A DNA stretch of 64,000 bases from Cellulomonas phragmiteti (lineage in GTDB: Bacteria; Actinomycetota; Actinomycetes; Actinomycetales; Cellulomonadaceae): positions 1 through 64,000 of the forward strand of contig NZ_BONP01000020.1 in assembly GCF_016862775.1 (NCBI RefSeq), written 5' to 3'. Positions 24,496-33,943 of the stretch are shown piece by piece (positions within the stretch are counted from its first letter, which is position 1; each line of letters starts with the position of its first letter). Both the position numbers and the translations under genes were made by a program. Under the pieces are notes generated by a model. It ran no database searches. It saw only the letters and a list, made by a program, of their open reading frames with translations, and was not told the origin of the DNA.

Positions 24496-25904
24496 GGCGT
24501 CGCCGCCGGCGCAGGAGCGGCCGGCGGCCGGGCGATGCAGAACCCGGCGACCGCCCGGAACGCGTCGCACTCGGCGCGCGCGTCGGCCTCGGACGCGAAC
24601 CCGTCCTTGAGGACGACCACCATGCCGGAGTCCCCCGGGCCGTCGGCCACGGCGACCGACCCGCGGGAGTCCTCCATGCGCACGCCCGTCGCCCCCGCGG
24701 ACTGCAGCTGCGCGAGCAGCTCCTGCGGGGCCGTCGCCGACGCCGTGTCGGCGAGCGGGAACGCGTTGTAGACCACGTACCACCCGACGGGCTCCCAGGC
24801 GGGGCCGCCCGCCGCCGACGTCGCCTCCGGCTCGGGCGTCGCCGTGGGCGTCGCGGTGACCTCGCTGACCTCGACGCACCGCTGCGGGCTGGCGGGCCCC
24901 GTGAGCCCGGCGGCGACGGCCGCGACGTCGTAGCAGTGCGTCCCCGGCTCGCGCTCGGGCCACGTGAACGACGTCTGGTCCTGCGCGTCGACCGGCTGGA
25001 CGCCGGTGCCCTCCCCCGACTCGGACCGCTCGCGCACCACGTAGCCCGTGGCGTACGCGCTGCGCTCCCACACCAGCCGCACCTGCCGCTGCCCGGGCTC
25101 GACGGCGGTGAGCACCACGGGTGGCGGCAGCCCCGGCTCCAGGTCCACCGAGCCGCCCTGACCGCGCAGCCACAGCCACCCCAGCACCAGCCCGAGGACG
25201 AGCAGCGCCCCCACCACGAGCCACCAGGTCCGCACGGCCGCGCGCTGCTCCCACGTGCCCGCCAGCTCACCGCCGTGCAGGGACGCGGCCTCGGCGTACG
25301 TGACCGTGAACGGGTGCGGGACGGGCGGCCCGAGCAGCCGCGGCGCGCGTCCCGTGACCGCCAGCAGGCCGACGACGGTGCCCCCCGCCGGCACGGTCGC
25401 CCGGCGCGGCGCCAGGGCGAACCGCAGCAGCCCTGCCGCGTCGGTGACCTGCAGGTCCACGTCCAGCGGCGTCGTGCCGACGTTCTGCAGCTCGACCCGG
25501 AACCGGCCCGCGCGCGCCCCGCCCGGGCCGTCGGGGCGCAGCCGCGCGTCGAGCCCCTGCACGGGCGAGACGACCAGGTCGCCCTCCACCACCGCGGCGA
25601 CGTCCCGGTGCTCGAGCGACACGCAGCGCACCCCGAACGGCACGTCGCCCACCGGCGCCGCGGGCGGCGGCGGGGGCCGGAACACGACCTCCACGGTCAC
25701 GCCCTGCTCCTCGCCCGGCAGCACCGAGACGAGGTGCGGCGTGACCGTCGACCAGCGGGCGGCGTCCCCCAGCACCTCGACGCGGTACTGCGCGACGACG
25801 TCCCCCGTGTGGTGCACGGTCACCCGCGTGCGCGCCTCGCCGCCGGGGTCGACGGCGAGCACCGCGGTCGCCAGCTCCAGCACCGGGTCGGTGACGACGT
25901 CCAT
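24492..25904 (-). CDS. Single-pass membrane protein with beta-sandwich N-domain, FN3 and SPOR-like domains
   Basis: A 470-residue protein from ATG 25904. Residues 1-220 look like two immunoglobulin-like sandwiches similar to archaeal/actinobacterial COG1470 proteins (V-T-V-H-H-T-G-D-V, L-Q-N-V-G-T-T-P). A single hydrophobic helix follows at about 228-250. The outer part has a fibronectin III-like domain (about 260-345), a Thr/Pro linker, and a C-terminal segment of about 90 residues with one cysteine pair that resembles a SPOR domain (peptidoglycan-binding). Coupled to the Hsp70-like ATPase by a GTGA overlap. Its promoter carries the TGCCCGTTGGGGCA element. Confidence 0.7.
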   Translation of the reverse strand: MDVVTDPVLELATAVLAVDPGGEARTRVTVHHTGDVVAQYRVEVLGDAARWSTVTPHLVSVLPGEEQGVTVEVVFRPPPPPAAPVGDVPFGVRCVSLEHRDVAAVVEGDLVVSPVQGLDARLRPDGPGGARAGRFRVELQNVGTTPLDVDLQVTDAAGLLRFALAPRRATVPAGGTVVGLLAVTGRAPRLLGPPVPHPFTVTYAEAASLHGGELAGTWEQRAAVRTWWLVVGALLVLGLVLGWLWLRGQGGSVDLEPGLPPPVVLTAVEPGQRQVRLVWERSAYATGYVVRERSESGEGTGVQPVDAQDQTSFTWPEREPGTHCYDVAAVAAGLTGPASPQRCVEVSEVTATPTATPEPEATSAAGGPAWEPVGWYVVYNAFPLADTASATAPQELLAQLQSAGATGVRMEDSRGSVAVADGPGDSGMVVVLKDGFASEADARAECDAFRAVAGFCIARPPAAPAPAATP

Positions 25905-25955
25905 GACCGCACCCTTCCCCCGCCGGGCCCCGCCGACGGCCCCGCGGGCCCCCGG

Positions 25956-25971
25956 CTGCCCCAACGGGCAC
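25956..25971 (-). promoter_or_regulatory. Shared TGCCCGTTGGGGCA element, copy 1 (Hsp70/FN3 promoter)
   Basis: On the reverse strand this reads GTGCCCGTTGGGGCAG, 51 bases upstream of the ATG at 25904. The core TGCCC-GTTG-GGGCA is an interrupted palindrome identical to copies at 43288-43301 and 49932-49945. The site also lies 136 bases upstream of the divergent MoxR gene. Confidence 0.65.
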
Positions 25972-26107
25972 GAAACCTGCCCGCCCGACGTATCTGCCCG
26001 CCGCGCGGCGGGTCCTACCGTGCAGGTACCGCGCCCGGCGCCCGGTGATACGCCCGCCGCGGTCCGCACCGCCGCGGCGGCGGTGCCGTCGCGGGGAGGG
26101 GGCAGGC

Positions 26108-27097
26108 GTGGACAACGACTTCGCCGATGCGTCGGCGCAGGGCCGCACCGCGTGGTTCGCCGAGCAGTTCGACGCGCTCGCGGGCAACGTCGAGTCGTTC
26201 ATCCGCGGCAAGCCCGACGTCGTGCGCATGGCCCTGGTCTGCATGCTCGCCGAGGGGCACCTGCTGCTGGAGGACGTGCCCGGCACGGGCAAGACCTCGC
26301 TGGCCAAGGCGATCTCGCAGTCGATCGACGGGTCGATGCGGCGCATCCAGTTCACGCCCGACCTGCTGCCCTCGGACGTCACGGGCGTGCAGGTGTACGA
26401 CGCGGGCAAGCGCGAGTTCGTGTTCCACCCCGGCGCGGTCTTCGCCAACATCGTGCTCGGTGACGAGATCAACCGGGCGTCGCCCAAGACGCAGTCGGCG
26501 CTGCTGGAGGTCATGGCCGAGCGCCAGGTGACCGTCGACTCGATCCCCTACCTGGTCCCGCGCCCCTTCGTCGTCATCGCGACGCAGAACCCCGTGGAGC
26601 AGGGCGGCACGTACGACCTGCCGGAGGCCGAGCTCGACCGGTTCATGATGCGCGCGACCCTCGGCTACCCCGACCATGACGCCGAGGTCGAGGTCGTCGC
26701 CCAGGTCACGGCCGGGCAGAGCACCGACGACCTGCCGGCGGTCCTGAGCACCGCGGACCTCGAGCAGATGAACCAGATCGCCGCCCAGGTGCACCTGGCA
26801 CCCGCCGTGCTCGCGTACCTCGTGACCGTCACCGCGGCCACCCGCACCATGCCCGAGCTGCGGCTGGGCGTCAGCCCGCGCGGCACGATCGCGACCGCCA
26901 AGGCCGCGCAGGCCCTGGCCGCCACGCAGGGGCGCTCGTTCGTCACCGCCGACGACCTCAAGGTCGTCGCGCCGTACGTGCTGCCCCACCGCATGGTCCT
27001 GCGCCCCGAGGCCGAGCTGCAGGGCCGCACGGCGAGCGACCTGCTCGACCAGGTGCTGTCCAGCGTGCCGGTGCCGCAGCAGCGCGCCGGGGTGTGA
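26108..27097 (+). CDS. MoxR-family AAA+ ATPase
   Basis: A 329-residue protein from GTG 26108 with a GGGAGGGGG stretch upstream. Walker A is E-D-V-P-G-T-G-K-T near 55-63, Walker [11 protein letters not shown] near 117-126, sensor 1 A-T-Q-N-P near 158, and the MoxR hallmark E-A-E-L-D-R-F near 174. These ATPases act as chaperones that mature or insert metal into partner proteins, often via the DUF58/VWA gene next door. First gene of a four-gene operon with DUF58, transglutaminase-like and beta-propeller genes. Confidence 0.92.
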   Translation: MDNDFADASAQGRTAWFAEQFDALAGNVESFIRGKPDVVRMALVCMLAEGHLLLEDVPGTGKTSLAKAISQSIDGSMRRIQFTPDLLPSDVTGVQVYDAGKREFVFHPGAVFANIVLGDEINRASPKTQSALLEVMAERQVTVDSIPYLVPRPFVVIATQNPVEQGGTYDLPEAELDRFMMRATLGYPDHDAEVEVVAQVTAGQSTDDLPAVLSTADLEQMNQIAAQVHLAPAVLAYLVTVTAATRTMPELRLGVSPRGTIATAKAAQALAATQGRSFVTADDLKVVAPYVLPHRMVLRPEAELQGRTASDLLDQVLSSVPVPQQRAGV

Positions 27098-27098
27098 C

Positions 27099-28241
27099 GT
27101 GCTCACGCGCTCGGGTCAGGGGGTCGCCGTCGCGGGCGTCCTGCTCCCGCTGGTCGGGTGGCTCGCCGACTGGCCCGAGCTCGTGCTCGTGGGGCTGGCG
27201 TGCCTGCTCGCCCTGGCGGGCGCGGCCCTGTGGATGGTCTACCGGCCCGCGGTCACCGTGCGCCGGGAGATCCAGCCGCTGCGCGTCGCCGAGGGCGAGA
27301 CGGCCCGCGGCCTGCTCACCGTCACCAACACCGCCGCGCGCCGCAGCCCCCCGGTGCTGGCCACCGAGCGCGTCGGGTCACGCTCGGTGACCCTGCCGCT
27401 GCCGAGCCTGGGCGCGCGCGCCTCGCACGTCGCGGCGTACCCGCTGCCCACGGCGCGCCGGGGCGTGTACCCCGTGGGCCCGCTCGCCATCGGGCACTCC
27501 GACCCGCTGCGGCTCATGCGCATCGCCTCGGACCACGCCTCGACCGGCCGCCTGACCGTGCACCCGCGGATCCACCACGTCGCGTCCGTGCCGTCGGGAC
27601 GCTCGCAGGACGCCGAGGGGCCGACGTCCTCGAGCGCACCGCGCGGCGGCATCGCCTTCCACTCCCTGCGGGAGTACGAGCCGGGCGACGACCACCGGCT
27701 CATCCACGCCAAGGCCAGCGCGCGCACCGGAGTGCTCATGGTCCGGCACAACGTCGTGCCGTTCGAGCCGCGCCTCATGGTCGTGCTCGACACGCGCGCC
27801 GTGTCCTACCCGGGCGACACGTTCGAGGACGCGTGCCGCATCGCCGCGTCCCTCGCCGTCGCGGCCGTCGACGGGCGGTTCCCCCTGCAGCTGTCGACGA
27901 CCGCGGGCGACACGGTCGTCGTGGACCGCACGCGCGACCGCAGCGAGGTCCTCGACCTGCTCGCCGCGGCCCGTGCCACCGTCGAGGACCCCGGCCTGCC
28001 GGCGCTGGCCTCGATGGTCCCGCGCGAGGACGGCGTGTCCCTCGGCGTGGTGACGGGCCAGCCGCCGGCGGCCGAGCGCGCCGTGGTCGCGCGCGTGCGC
28101 GGCCGGTTCCAGATGGTCTCGCTCGTGCAGGTCGGGGTGGCGCGCGGGCGGCGCGCGGCGCCCCTGGACGGCACGCTGGTCGTCGGGGTCGCGTCCGACG
28201 AGGACTTCCCCGCCGTCTGGGACGCGCTGGTCCGGGGGTGA
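27099..28241 (+). CDS. DUF58-domain membrane protein
   Basis: A 380-residue protein from GTG 27099, one base after the MoxR stop. Two N-terminal membrane helices (about 8-48) are followed by a beta-rich region with [10 protein letters not shown], then the DUF58 signature [17 protein letters not shown] near 186-202, and a von Willebrand A-like tail with V-L-D-T-R near 229. Standard partner of MoxR ATPases; thought to bind metal and interact with the ATPase on the cytosolic side. Confidence 0.9.
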   Translation: MLTRSGQGVAVAGVLLPLVGWLADWPELVLVGLACLLALAGAALWMVYRPAVTVRREIQPLRVAEGETARGLLTVTNTAARRSPPVLATERVGSRSVTLPLPSLGARASHVAAYPLPTARRGVYPVGPLAIGHSDPLRLMRIASDHASTGRLTVHPRIHHVASVPSGRSQDAEGPTSSSAPRGGIAFHSLREYEPGDDHRLIHAKASARTGVLMVRHNVVPFEPRLMVVLDTRAVSYPGDTFEDACRIAASLAVAAVDGRFPLQLSTTAGDTVVVDRTRDRSEVLDLLAAARATVEDPGLPALASMVPREDGVSLGVVTGQPPAAERAVVARVRGRFQMVSLVQVGVARGRRAAPLDGTLVVGVASDEDFPAVWDALVRG

Positions 28242-28245
28242 GGCC

Positions 28246-30609
28246 GTGACGACGCCCGCACCCCGGGGACGGCGGCGCTGGGGACCCCTCGTGGCCCGCG
28301 GAGCCGAGCCCGTGCTCGCGGTCGGCGCCGTCCTGGCCGCCGCGAGCGCCCTGGCCCCGTTCTTCACCGGCCGCGGCTGGGTGCTGCCCGTCGCGCTCGC
28401 CGGGCTCGCCGGTGGACTGCTCGGGTGGCTCGTGACCTGGCGGCGGCTGCCCGGGTGGTCGCTGGCGCCGGTCGGGCTCGTCGTGCTCGTCGTCGGGCAG
28501 CTCTACGGCCTGCACGCCGCGCAGACCCGGTACGGGCTGCCCGGTGCGCCGGCGCTGCGCGCGACCGTGGACGGGCTGCTGTCCGGCTGGGCGCGCATGC
28601 TCACCGTCACGCTCCCGGCCGACGCCTCCCCCGACCTGCTGGCGCTGCCCGTGGGGCTGGTCGCCGCGGCGGCCTACGGCGCGGTGCTGCTCGCGCTGCG
28701 CACCCGCCTGGTGGTCGGTGTCGTGCTGCCCGCGCTCGTCGTGCTCGTCGCGTGCTTGGCCCTGACGGCCGGGCGGGACGCCTGGGCGCTGGTCCCGACC
28801 GTCGCCCTGCTCGCGACGGCGCTGCTGCTGGTCCTCGTGCGCGCCAACCGCGCGTCGACCGACGACGGCGCGAGCCTCGCCGACGCCCGGGCCGTGGGCG
28901 TCGACCTCGCCGCGCAGCGTCGGCACTCCACAGCCGGGCGCGTGCTCATCGGCCTGCCGGGCGCGGCGGCCGTGGTCGCGCTCGCCGGGCTCGGTGCGTC
29001 CGCGCTGCCCGTGGCCGACGGCAGCAGCCGGGCGGACCCGCGCGCCGTGTACGCCCCGCCCGTGCAGGTCGACCAGGGGCTGAGCCCGCTGGTCCAGGTG
29101 CGCCCGCAGCTGACCGACCCGCCCGTGCCGCTGTACCGGGTGCGGGTGCGCAGCGAGGGCGACCCCGCCGCGGTCGACCGGGTGCGCCTGGCCGCTCTCG
29201 ACCGGTTCGACGGTGCGCTGTGGACCCAGGGCGGCCGGTTCGTGCTCGCGGGCAGCGCCCTGCCGCACACCACCACGTACGCGTCCGGTGCCGGGACCGT
29301 GCGCGCCGACGTCGAGGTCCTCACCGGCGGCAGCCTGTTCCTGCCCGTCGTCGGCGAGCCCGTGGGCCTCACGGGGACCGCGGCCGCGCTCGACGCGGCG
29401 AGCGGGACCCTGGTGCGCGCCGACACCGACGCAGGGTCCGGCGCCACGTCGTACACGGTGACGGGCCTGGTCGCCGACCTCGACGGGGTCCAGGACGCGG
29501 GCCCGGCCCCCGGCGACCCGGGGCTGCTCGCGCTGCCGGACGCCCCCGCGTGGGTCGCCGAGCAGGCCGACGACGCGCGGGCCGCCGGGGCGACGCCGTG
29601 GGCGCAGCTCGACGCGCTCGCCGCCACGCTGCGGGCGCGGTCGTACGACCCCGAGGGGCTGCCCGGGCACTCGTACGGCGCGCTCGAGCGGCTGCTGCGC
29701 GCCGAGGACCCCGTGCCGGGGTACGCCGAGCAGCACGCGTCGGCGTTCGCCGTGGTCGCCCGGGCGCTCGGCTACCCCGCACGCGTCGCGGTGGGGTACC
29801 GGCTCGACCCGGCGCGCGCGGTCGACGGGGTCGTCGACGTGGCGAGCAGCGACGTGCACGCGTGGCCGGAGGTCCTGCTCGACGGCTACGGCTGGGTCGC
29901 GTTCGAGCCCACCGACGTGACCAACACCGTCGACGCGCCGCGGCCCGACGAGCCGGAGGTCCCGCAGGTGGCGCCCGACGACGCGGTCGCGCAGCCGACG
30001 CAGGCCGACGACGCGGCCGACAACTCCGCGAGCGAGGTCGGCGGGGTGCTGGCGCGCGTGGTGCGCACCGGCGTGCTCGTCGTCGTCGGGGTCGTCCTGG
30101 GCCTGCTGCTGCTGGCCGCCGGCGTGGTCGCGGCCAAGGCGGCCCGCCGCAGCCGGCGCCGCACGCGCGGCACCCCCGCCCGGCGGGTGGCGGCCGCGTG
30201 GCGCGAGGCGTGCGACGTGCTGCGCGAGCAGGGCGTGCCCGTGGCCCTGGCCCGCACCCCGCTCGAGGTCGCCCGCACCGCGCGCGTCGGCACCGGCCCG
30301 GCGTCGGCCGCGGGCGACGCCGTGGCCGAGCTGGCGACGCTCGTGACCGCGGCCGTGTGCGGGCCCGCGGAGCCGACCGACGCGACGGCGCGCCGCGCGT
30401 GGGCGCACGCGGCCGAGGTCCGGCGCCGGGCCGCGTCCCGCGTGCCCCTGCCCCGGCGCGTGCTCGCCGCCGTCGACCCGCGGACCCTGCGCGGGCCCCG
30501 GACCCGCGGCGCGCCGGCCCCCGAGGTGGCGCCGCCGGGCCGCGACGCGCCCCGCGCCGAGGCGCCCGTGCCCGTCGGGGCGCAGGACGGAGCGGGGCGT
30601 GCGGGCTGA
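28246..30609 (+). CDS. TgpA-like membrane protein with transglutaminase-like domain lacking the catalytic Cys
   Basis: A 787-residue protein from GTG 28246. About six N-terminal helices (to about residue 210) and one further helix near 600-625 flank an extracellular part. The transglutaminase-like core carries G-Y-A-E-Q-H-A-S-A-F near 491-500, where active enzymes have Cys in place of the Ala. H in S-D-V-H-A-W near 537 and the region ending F-E-P-T-D remain. Loss of the nucleophile predicts a binding or scaffolding rather than crosslinking role. Third gene of the MoxR operon, the usual order. The C-terminal cytoplasmic tail is Pro/Ala/Arg-rich. Confidence 0.85.
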   Translation: MTTPAPRGRRRWGPLVARGAEPVLAVGAVLAAASALAPFFTGRGWVLPVALAGLAGGLLGWLVTWRRLPGWSLAPVGLVVLVVGQLYGLHAAQTRYGLPGAPALRATVDGLLSGWARMLTVTLPADASPDLLALPVGLVAAAAYGAVLLALRTRLVVGVVLPALVVLVACLALTAGRDAWALVPTVALLATALLLVLVRANRASTDDGASLADARAVGVDLAAQRRHSTAGRVLIGLPGAAAVVALAGLGASALPVADGSSRADPRAVYAPPVQVDQGLSPLVQVRPQLTDPPVPLYRVRVRSEGDPAAVDRVRLAALDRFDGALWTQGGRFVLAGSALPHTTTYASGAGTVRADVEVLTGGSLFLPVVGEPVGLTGTAAALDAASGTLVRADTDAGSGATSYTVTGLVADLDGVQDAGPAPGDPGLLALPDAPAWVAEQADDARAAGATPWAQLDALAATLRARSYDPEGLPGHSYGALERLLRAEDPVPGYAEQHASAFAVVARALGYPARVAVGYRLDPARAVDGVVDVASSDVHAWPEVLLDGYGWVAFEPTDVTNTVDAPRPDEPEVPQVAPDDAVAQPTQADDAADNSASEVGGVLARVVRTGVLVVVGVVLGLLLLAAGVVAAKAARRSRRRTRGTPARRVAAAWREACDVLREQGVPVALARTPLEVARTARVGTGPASAAGDAVAELATLVTAAVCGPAEPTDATARRAWAHAAEVRRRAASRVPLPRRVLAAVDPRTLRGPRTRGAPAPEVAPPGRDAPRAEAPVPVGAQDGAGRAG

Positions 30610-32329
30610 CCGTGGGGCCGGCCACGCGGTGGGGACGACGCTCGGCGCGCTGCTCGCCGCGGTGCCGCTCGTGCTCGCGGGGCTGTGGGGGGCGGGGCAC
30701 GCCACCCACGTGGTCGACCTCGCCGACGGTGCGGCGTGGCTGGTGTCGCCCGAGCGCGGCCTCGTCTCGCTGGTCGACGCCCCGACGGCGCAGGTCGCGG
30801 TGACGCTGCGCCTGCCCGTGGCCGACGCCGCCACCCGCGTCGTGCAGGGACGGGACGGCGCGTACGTGGTGCGCGGCGGGACGCTCGCCCGGATCGACGC
30901 CGCGACGTGGACCGTGGGCGGGGCCGTCGTGTTCGGCGACGAGGACGCGACGCTCGCCGTGGTGCCCGGCGCGGGACGCGAGGCGGGCCTGTGGGTCCTC
31001 GACGGTCGCACGGTGCGCCTGGTCGACGCCCGCACGCTGCAGGTGCGCGCGACCGCCGACCTGCGGCTCGGCGACGACGTGCGCGCGGTGGTCGACGACC
31101 GCGGCGACCTGTGGGCCGCCGACGACGAGCGCGTGGTGCGGGTCCGGCACGAGCACGGCGGGCTGCAGCCCGTCCCGCAGCGCGGTCCGGGGGGCGAGCT
31201 CGTGCTCGTGCAGGGCCGGGCGGTCCTCGTCGACGTCGCCGCCGGCACCGTCCGCCCGCTCGACGGCCGCGCCGGGGTGTCCTGCGCCCAGACCCGCTCG
31301 CGGTCACCCGGCGCCGCCGTCGCCGGCTCGTCGACGTCCCCCGAGGTGTTCGCCGCCTTCGGTGGCGCCCTGCGCGTCGCGGGCACCGACGGCGCGGCGT
31401 GCGGCACGGTCGCGCGCGTCGGCGACCGGGACACGACGCTCGGCGCGCTCGCCGAGGTCGCCGGGTACGTGGTCGCGACGGACCCGCGCACCGGCGGCAC
31501 GACGGTGGTGGACCGGCGCACGGGTGCGCTGCAGACCTTCGCCCTGACGTTCCCGGGGCACCGCGTCGAGCTGGTCGTGCGCGGCTCGACGGTGTTCTGG
31601 AACGACCTCGACGGGCACGCCTCGGGCCTGCTGGAGCTCACCGGCGGCGCCTGGCGCAGCACCCCGGTCCAGAAGTACGACCCGGCGACGGGCGCCGGGG
31701 CCCAGGTCGCGCGGACGGACACCGCCCGCCCCGGCCCCGCGGACGCCGACCCCGAGACCGCGTCCTTCCGCATCGTGTCGCTCACCCCCGACCGTGCCCT
31801 CTACGCACCGGGCGCCCCCGCCGTCGTCACCCCCGAGATCACCGGCGAGCCGGTGCCCGGCGAGGTCTGGTGGTGGCGGTTCGAGAACCTCGTGACGGGC
31901 GCGTTCGAGGACTTCCGCACCCCGGGCGTGCCCATCGCGTTCGACGCGCTGCCGGACGTCGGGGAGTACGCCACCACCCTCGTGGTCGTGCGCGACGGGT
32001 CCGTCGCCACGGCCACCACCACGGTGCGCGTCGTGACGTGGTGCGCGCTCACGGTCTCGACGACCCTCGTCGACCTCGCGGTCGACCCCACCGTCCAGGT
32101 CTCCGTCGACCCCGCGTGCCCGGTGAACCAGGAGATCACCGTGGCCACGGCGCCCTGGCTCGACGCCGACACGAGCGCCGCGACCGTGGCCGGGGCGTCG
32201 GGTGCGGTGACGCTGCGCGCCGTCGCCGAGCCGCCCACGACCGGCCCGGTGGCCGGGGCGCTGACGCTCGAGGTGACCGGCCAGCCGGCCTCGCAGGTCC
32301 GCGTCGACGTCGTGGGCGCCGCACCCTGA
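30599..32329 (+). CDS. Membrane-anchored beta-propeller protein with C-terminal PKD-like domain
   Basis: A 576-residue protein from GTG 30599, overlapping the transglutaminase-like gene by 11 bases. One N-terminal helix (about 12-32) anchors or exports it. Residues 35-340 contain repeated strands with L-V-D-A-x-T-x-x-V and V-V-D-R-R-T-G-A-L patterns, typical of YncE/SMP-30-like propellers. A later region (about 390-470, W-W-W-R-F-E-N, T-V-R-V-V) is PKD/Ig-like, with two cysteines (about 483 and 504). It resembles large actinobacterial 'fibronectin type III' proteins that close MoxR-DUF58-transglutaminase operons. Function unknown. Confidence 0.75.
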   Translation: MRADRGAGHAVGTTLGALLAAVPLVLAGLWGAGHATHVVDLADGAAWLVSPERGLVSLVDAPTAQVAVTLRLPVADAATRVVQGRDGAYVVRGGTLARIDAATWTVGGAVVFGDEDATLAVVPGAGREAGLWVLDGRTVRLVDARTLQVRATADLRLGDDVRAVVDDRGDLWAADDERVVRVRHEHGGLQPVPQRGPGGELVLVQGRAVLVDVAAGTVRPLDGRAGVSCAQTRSRSPGAAVAGSSTSPEVFAAFGGALRVAGTDGAACGTVARVGDRDTTLGALAEVAGYVVATDPRTGGTTVVDRRTGALQTFALTFPGHRVELVVRGSTVFWNDLDGHASGLLELTGGAWRSTPVQKYDPATGAGAQVARTDTARPGPADADPETASFRIVSLTPDRALYAPGAPAVVTPEITGEPVPGEVWWWRFENLVTGAFEDFRTPGVPIAFDALPDVGEYATTLVVVRDGSVATATTTVRVVTWCALTVSTTLVDLAVDPTVQVSVDPACPVNQEITVATAPWLDADTSAATVAGASGAVTLRAVAEPPTTGPVAGALTLEVTGQPASQVRVDVVGAAP

Positions 32330-32377
32330 GCGACCACGTATCACGCGACCCGCCCGCCGCTCCTCCTGGGCGGGCGG

Positions 32378-32408
32378 GCGCACCGCCGGTGGAGGGTCGG
32401 CGGTGCGC
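32378..32408. terminator. Bidirectional terminator between convergent genes
   Basis: A perfect 11-bp stem, GCGCACCGCCG (32378-32388) with CGGCGGTGCGC (32398-32408) around a 9-base loop, centred between the beta-propeller stop at 32329 and the dynamin-like stop at 32438. Confidence 0.75.
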
Positions 32409-32437
32409 CCGTGGGGGAACGAGGGGCGACGGCGCCG

Positions 32438-33943
32438 TCACCGTGCGGCGGCCGCGATCCCCTCGCACGTGCGCCGCAGCACCTCGGTCACCCGCCGCAC
32501 GTCCGGCCCGGCGAACGGGTGCGCCGCACGGCGCTGCCACGAGCGCAGCGCGGCGACCGCGGCGGCGCGCACCTCGGCGGCACCGACCTGGCGACCGGGG
32601 TCGTCCGGCTCGTCGGCGCCCGCGCCGTGACCGGCTGCCGGCAGGCCGAGCCGCGTGCGCGGGTCGTCACCCAGCGCACCCAGCAGCCGCTCCGCCTCGT
32701 CGCGCGCCGCGTCGTCGCCCACGTCGATCTCGCCCGTGCGCAGGTCGGCCAGCAGCCGCAGCTCGACCAGGTCGTGCGCACCGGCCACGACCTCGTCGCA
32801 GCGCCGCGCGAGGCGGTCGGCGCCCGCCACCGGGACCCGGGCGACCAGCGTCTCGACGGCCCGCAGCGCGCGCTGGGCCTGCAGCGCGCCGGACCGGGCC
32901 ACGAACCGGTGCAGCAGCAGGTCGCGGACGTCGTCGAGGCGGCTGGCACCGCGCAGCACCGCGGCGAGCGCGGCGGCGTCCGGCGCCGACCCGTCGCGCA
33001 CCGCACCGACCGCGAGCCGCACGCCGAACAGCCCGAGGTCGTCCAGGAGCGCCGCCCGGGCGTCGGAGGGCACGGCCCCCGCGGCACGCAGGAACCGGTC
33101 CGCGGACAGCAGGACGTGCGCCGGCTCGGCGGCCAGCGACGCGACGTGCTCGTACCGCGCCTGCGTGAGCTCGACCGCCGCGAGCCCCAGCAGCCCGCAC
33201 ACCGGCACCACCGTCTGCACCAGCGCGCGCACCCGCGGGTCGGCCCGGTACCGCGCGGCGATGGACTCGGCCGTCGCCAGCGCGTCGGGCCGGCCACCGC
33301 CGGTCTCGTCCGCGCGGGACAGCACGCCGACGGCGTTCACGGGGGTGACCGCCCACGTGTCGTCGTCGGCGTGGAAGGCCCGCAGGAAGTCGACGTCCGA
33401 CTCGTGGACCTGCCGCAGCATGTACAGCACCGCGTCGGCACCGTCGGCACCGTCGGCGTCACCGAGCAGGAACTCCTGGGTGCGCGCCGACACCTCCCCG
33501 CGCGCCGACGCCAGACCGGGCGTGTCGACGAGGGTCAGGTGCTCCAGCCGCGAGGACGGGTACTCCACGACGAGCCGCGCGACGTCCTCCACCGCCAGGG
33601 CGCCCAGGTCGACGCGCGTCTGACCGCCCTCGCGGACGAACGCGACCTGACGGCGCTCCCCGGTCGGCAGCACCGCCCACGCGCGTGCCGCCGGGCCGTC
33701 GACGTACGTCGTGACCAGGCGGGTGCACTCGGTGGCGTCGGTGGCCGCCAGTCGCTGCCCGACCAGCGCGTTGAGCAGCGTGGACTTGCCCGCCTTGACA
33801 CGCCCGGCGAACGCGACGCGCAGGGGCCCGTCCAGCCGCTGCGCCGCGGTGGTCAGCGTCGCGGCGTGCGGGGTGCCCGCGTAGGTCGCGGCGGCGTCCC
33901 GCAGCAGGTCGCGGACGGCGTCGACGGTGCGCGCCCCGGTCAC
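32438..33943 (-). CDS. Dynamin-like GTPase, second of a pair
   Basis: A 501-residue protein from GTG 33943, overlapping the first dynamin-like gene by 4 bases. The G1 loop G-R-V-K-A-G-K-S-T-L near 47-56 is followed by G2 threonines, the G3 D-T-P-G-L near 141, and a G4-like L-S-R-A-D near 208. The rest is helical. The G1 form with K-A-G-K-S-T is typical of bacterial dynamin-like proteins. In Streptomyces, paired DynA/DynB proteins aid cytokinesis at septa. Lacking a visible membrane helix, this one probably assembles on its partner. Confidence 0.82.
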   Translation of the reverse strand: MTGARTVDAVRDLLRDAAATYAGTPHAATLTTAAQRLDGPLRVAFAGRVKAGKSTLLNALVGQRLAATDATECTRLVTTYVDGPAARAWAVLPTGERRQVAFVREGGQTRVDLGALAVEDVARLVVEYPSSRLEHLTLVDTPGLASARGEVSARTQEFLLGDADGADGADAVLYMLRQVHESDVDFLRAFHADDDTWAVTPVNAVGVLSRADETGGGRPDALATAESIAARYRADPRVRALVQTVVPVCGLLGLAAVELTQARYEHVASLAAEPAHVLLSADRFLRAAGAVPSDARAALLDDLGLFGVRLAVGAVRDGSAPDAAALAAVLRGASRLDDVRDLLLHRFVARSGALQAQRALRAVETLVARVPVAGADRLARRCDEVVAGAHDLVELRLLADLRTGEIDVGDDAARDEAERLLGALGDDPRTRLGLPAAGHGAGADEPDDPGRQVGAAEVRAAAVAALRSWQRRAAHPFAGPDVRRVTEVLRRTCEGIAAAAR

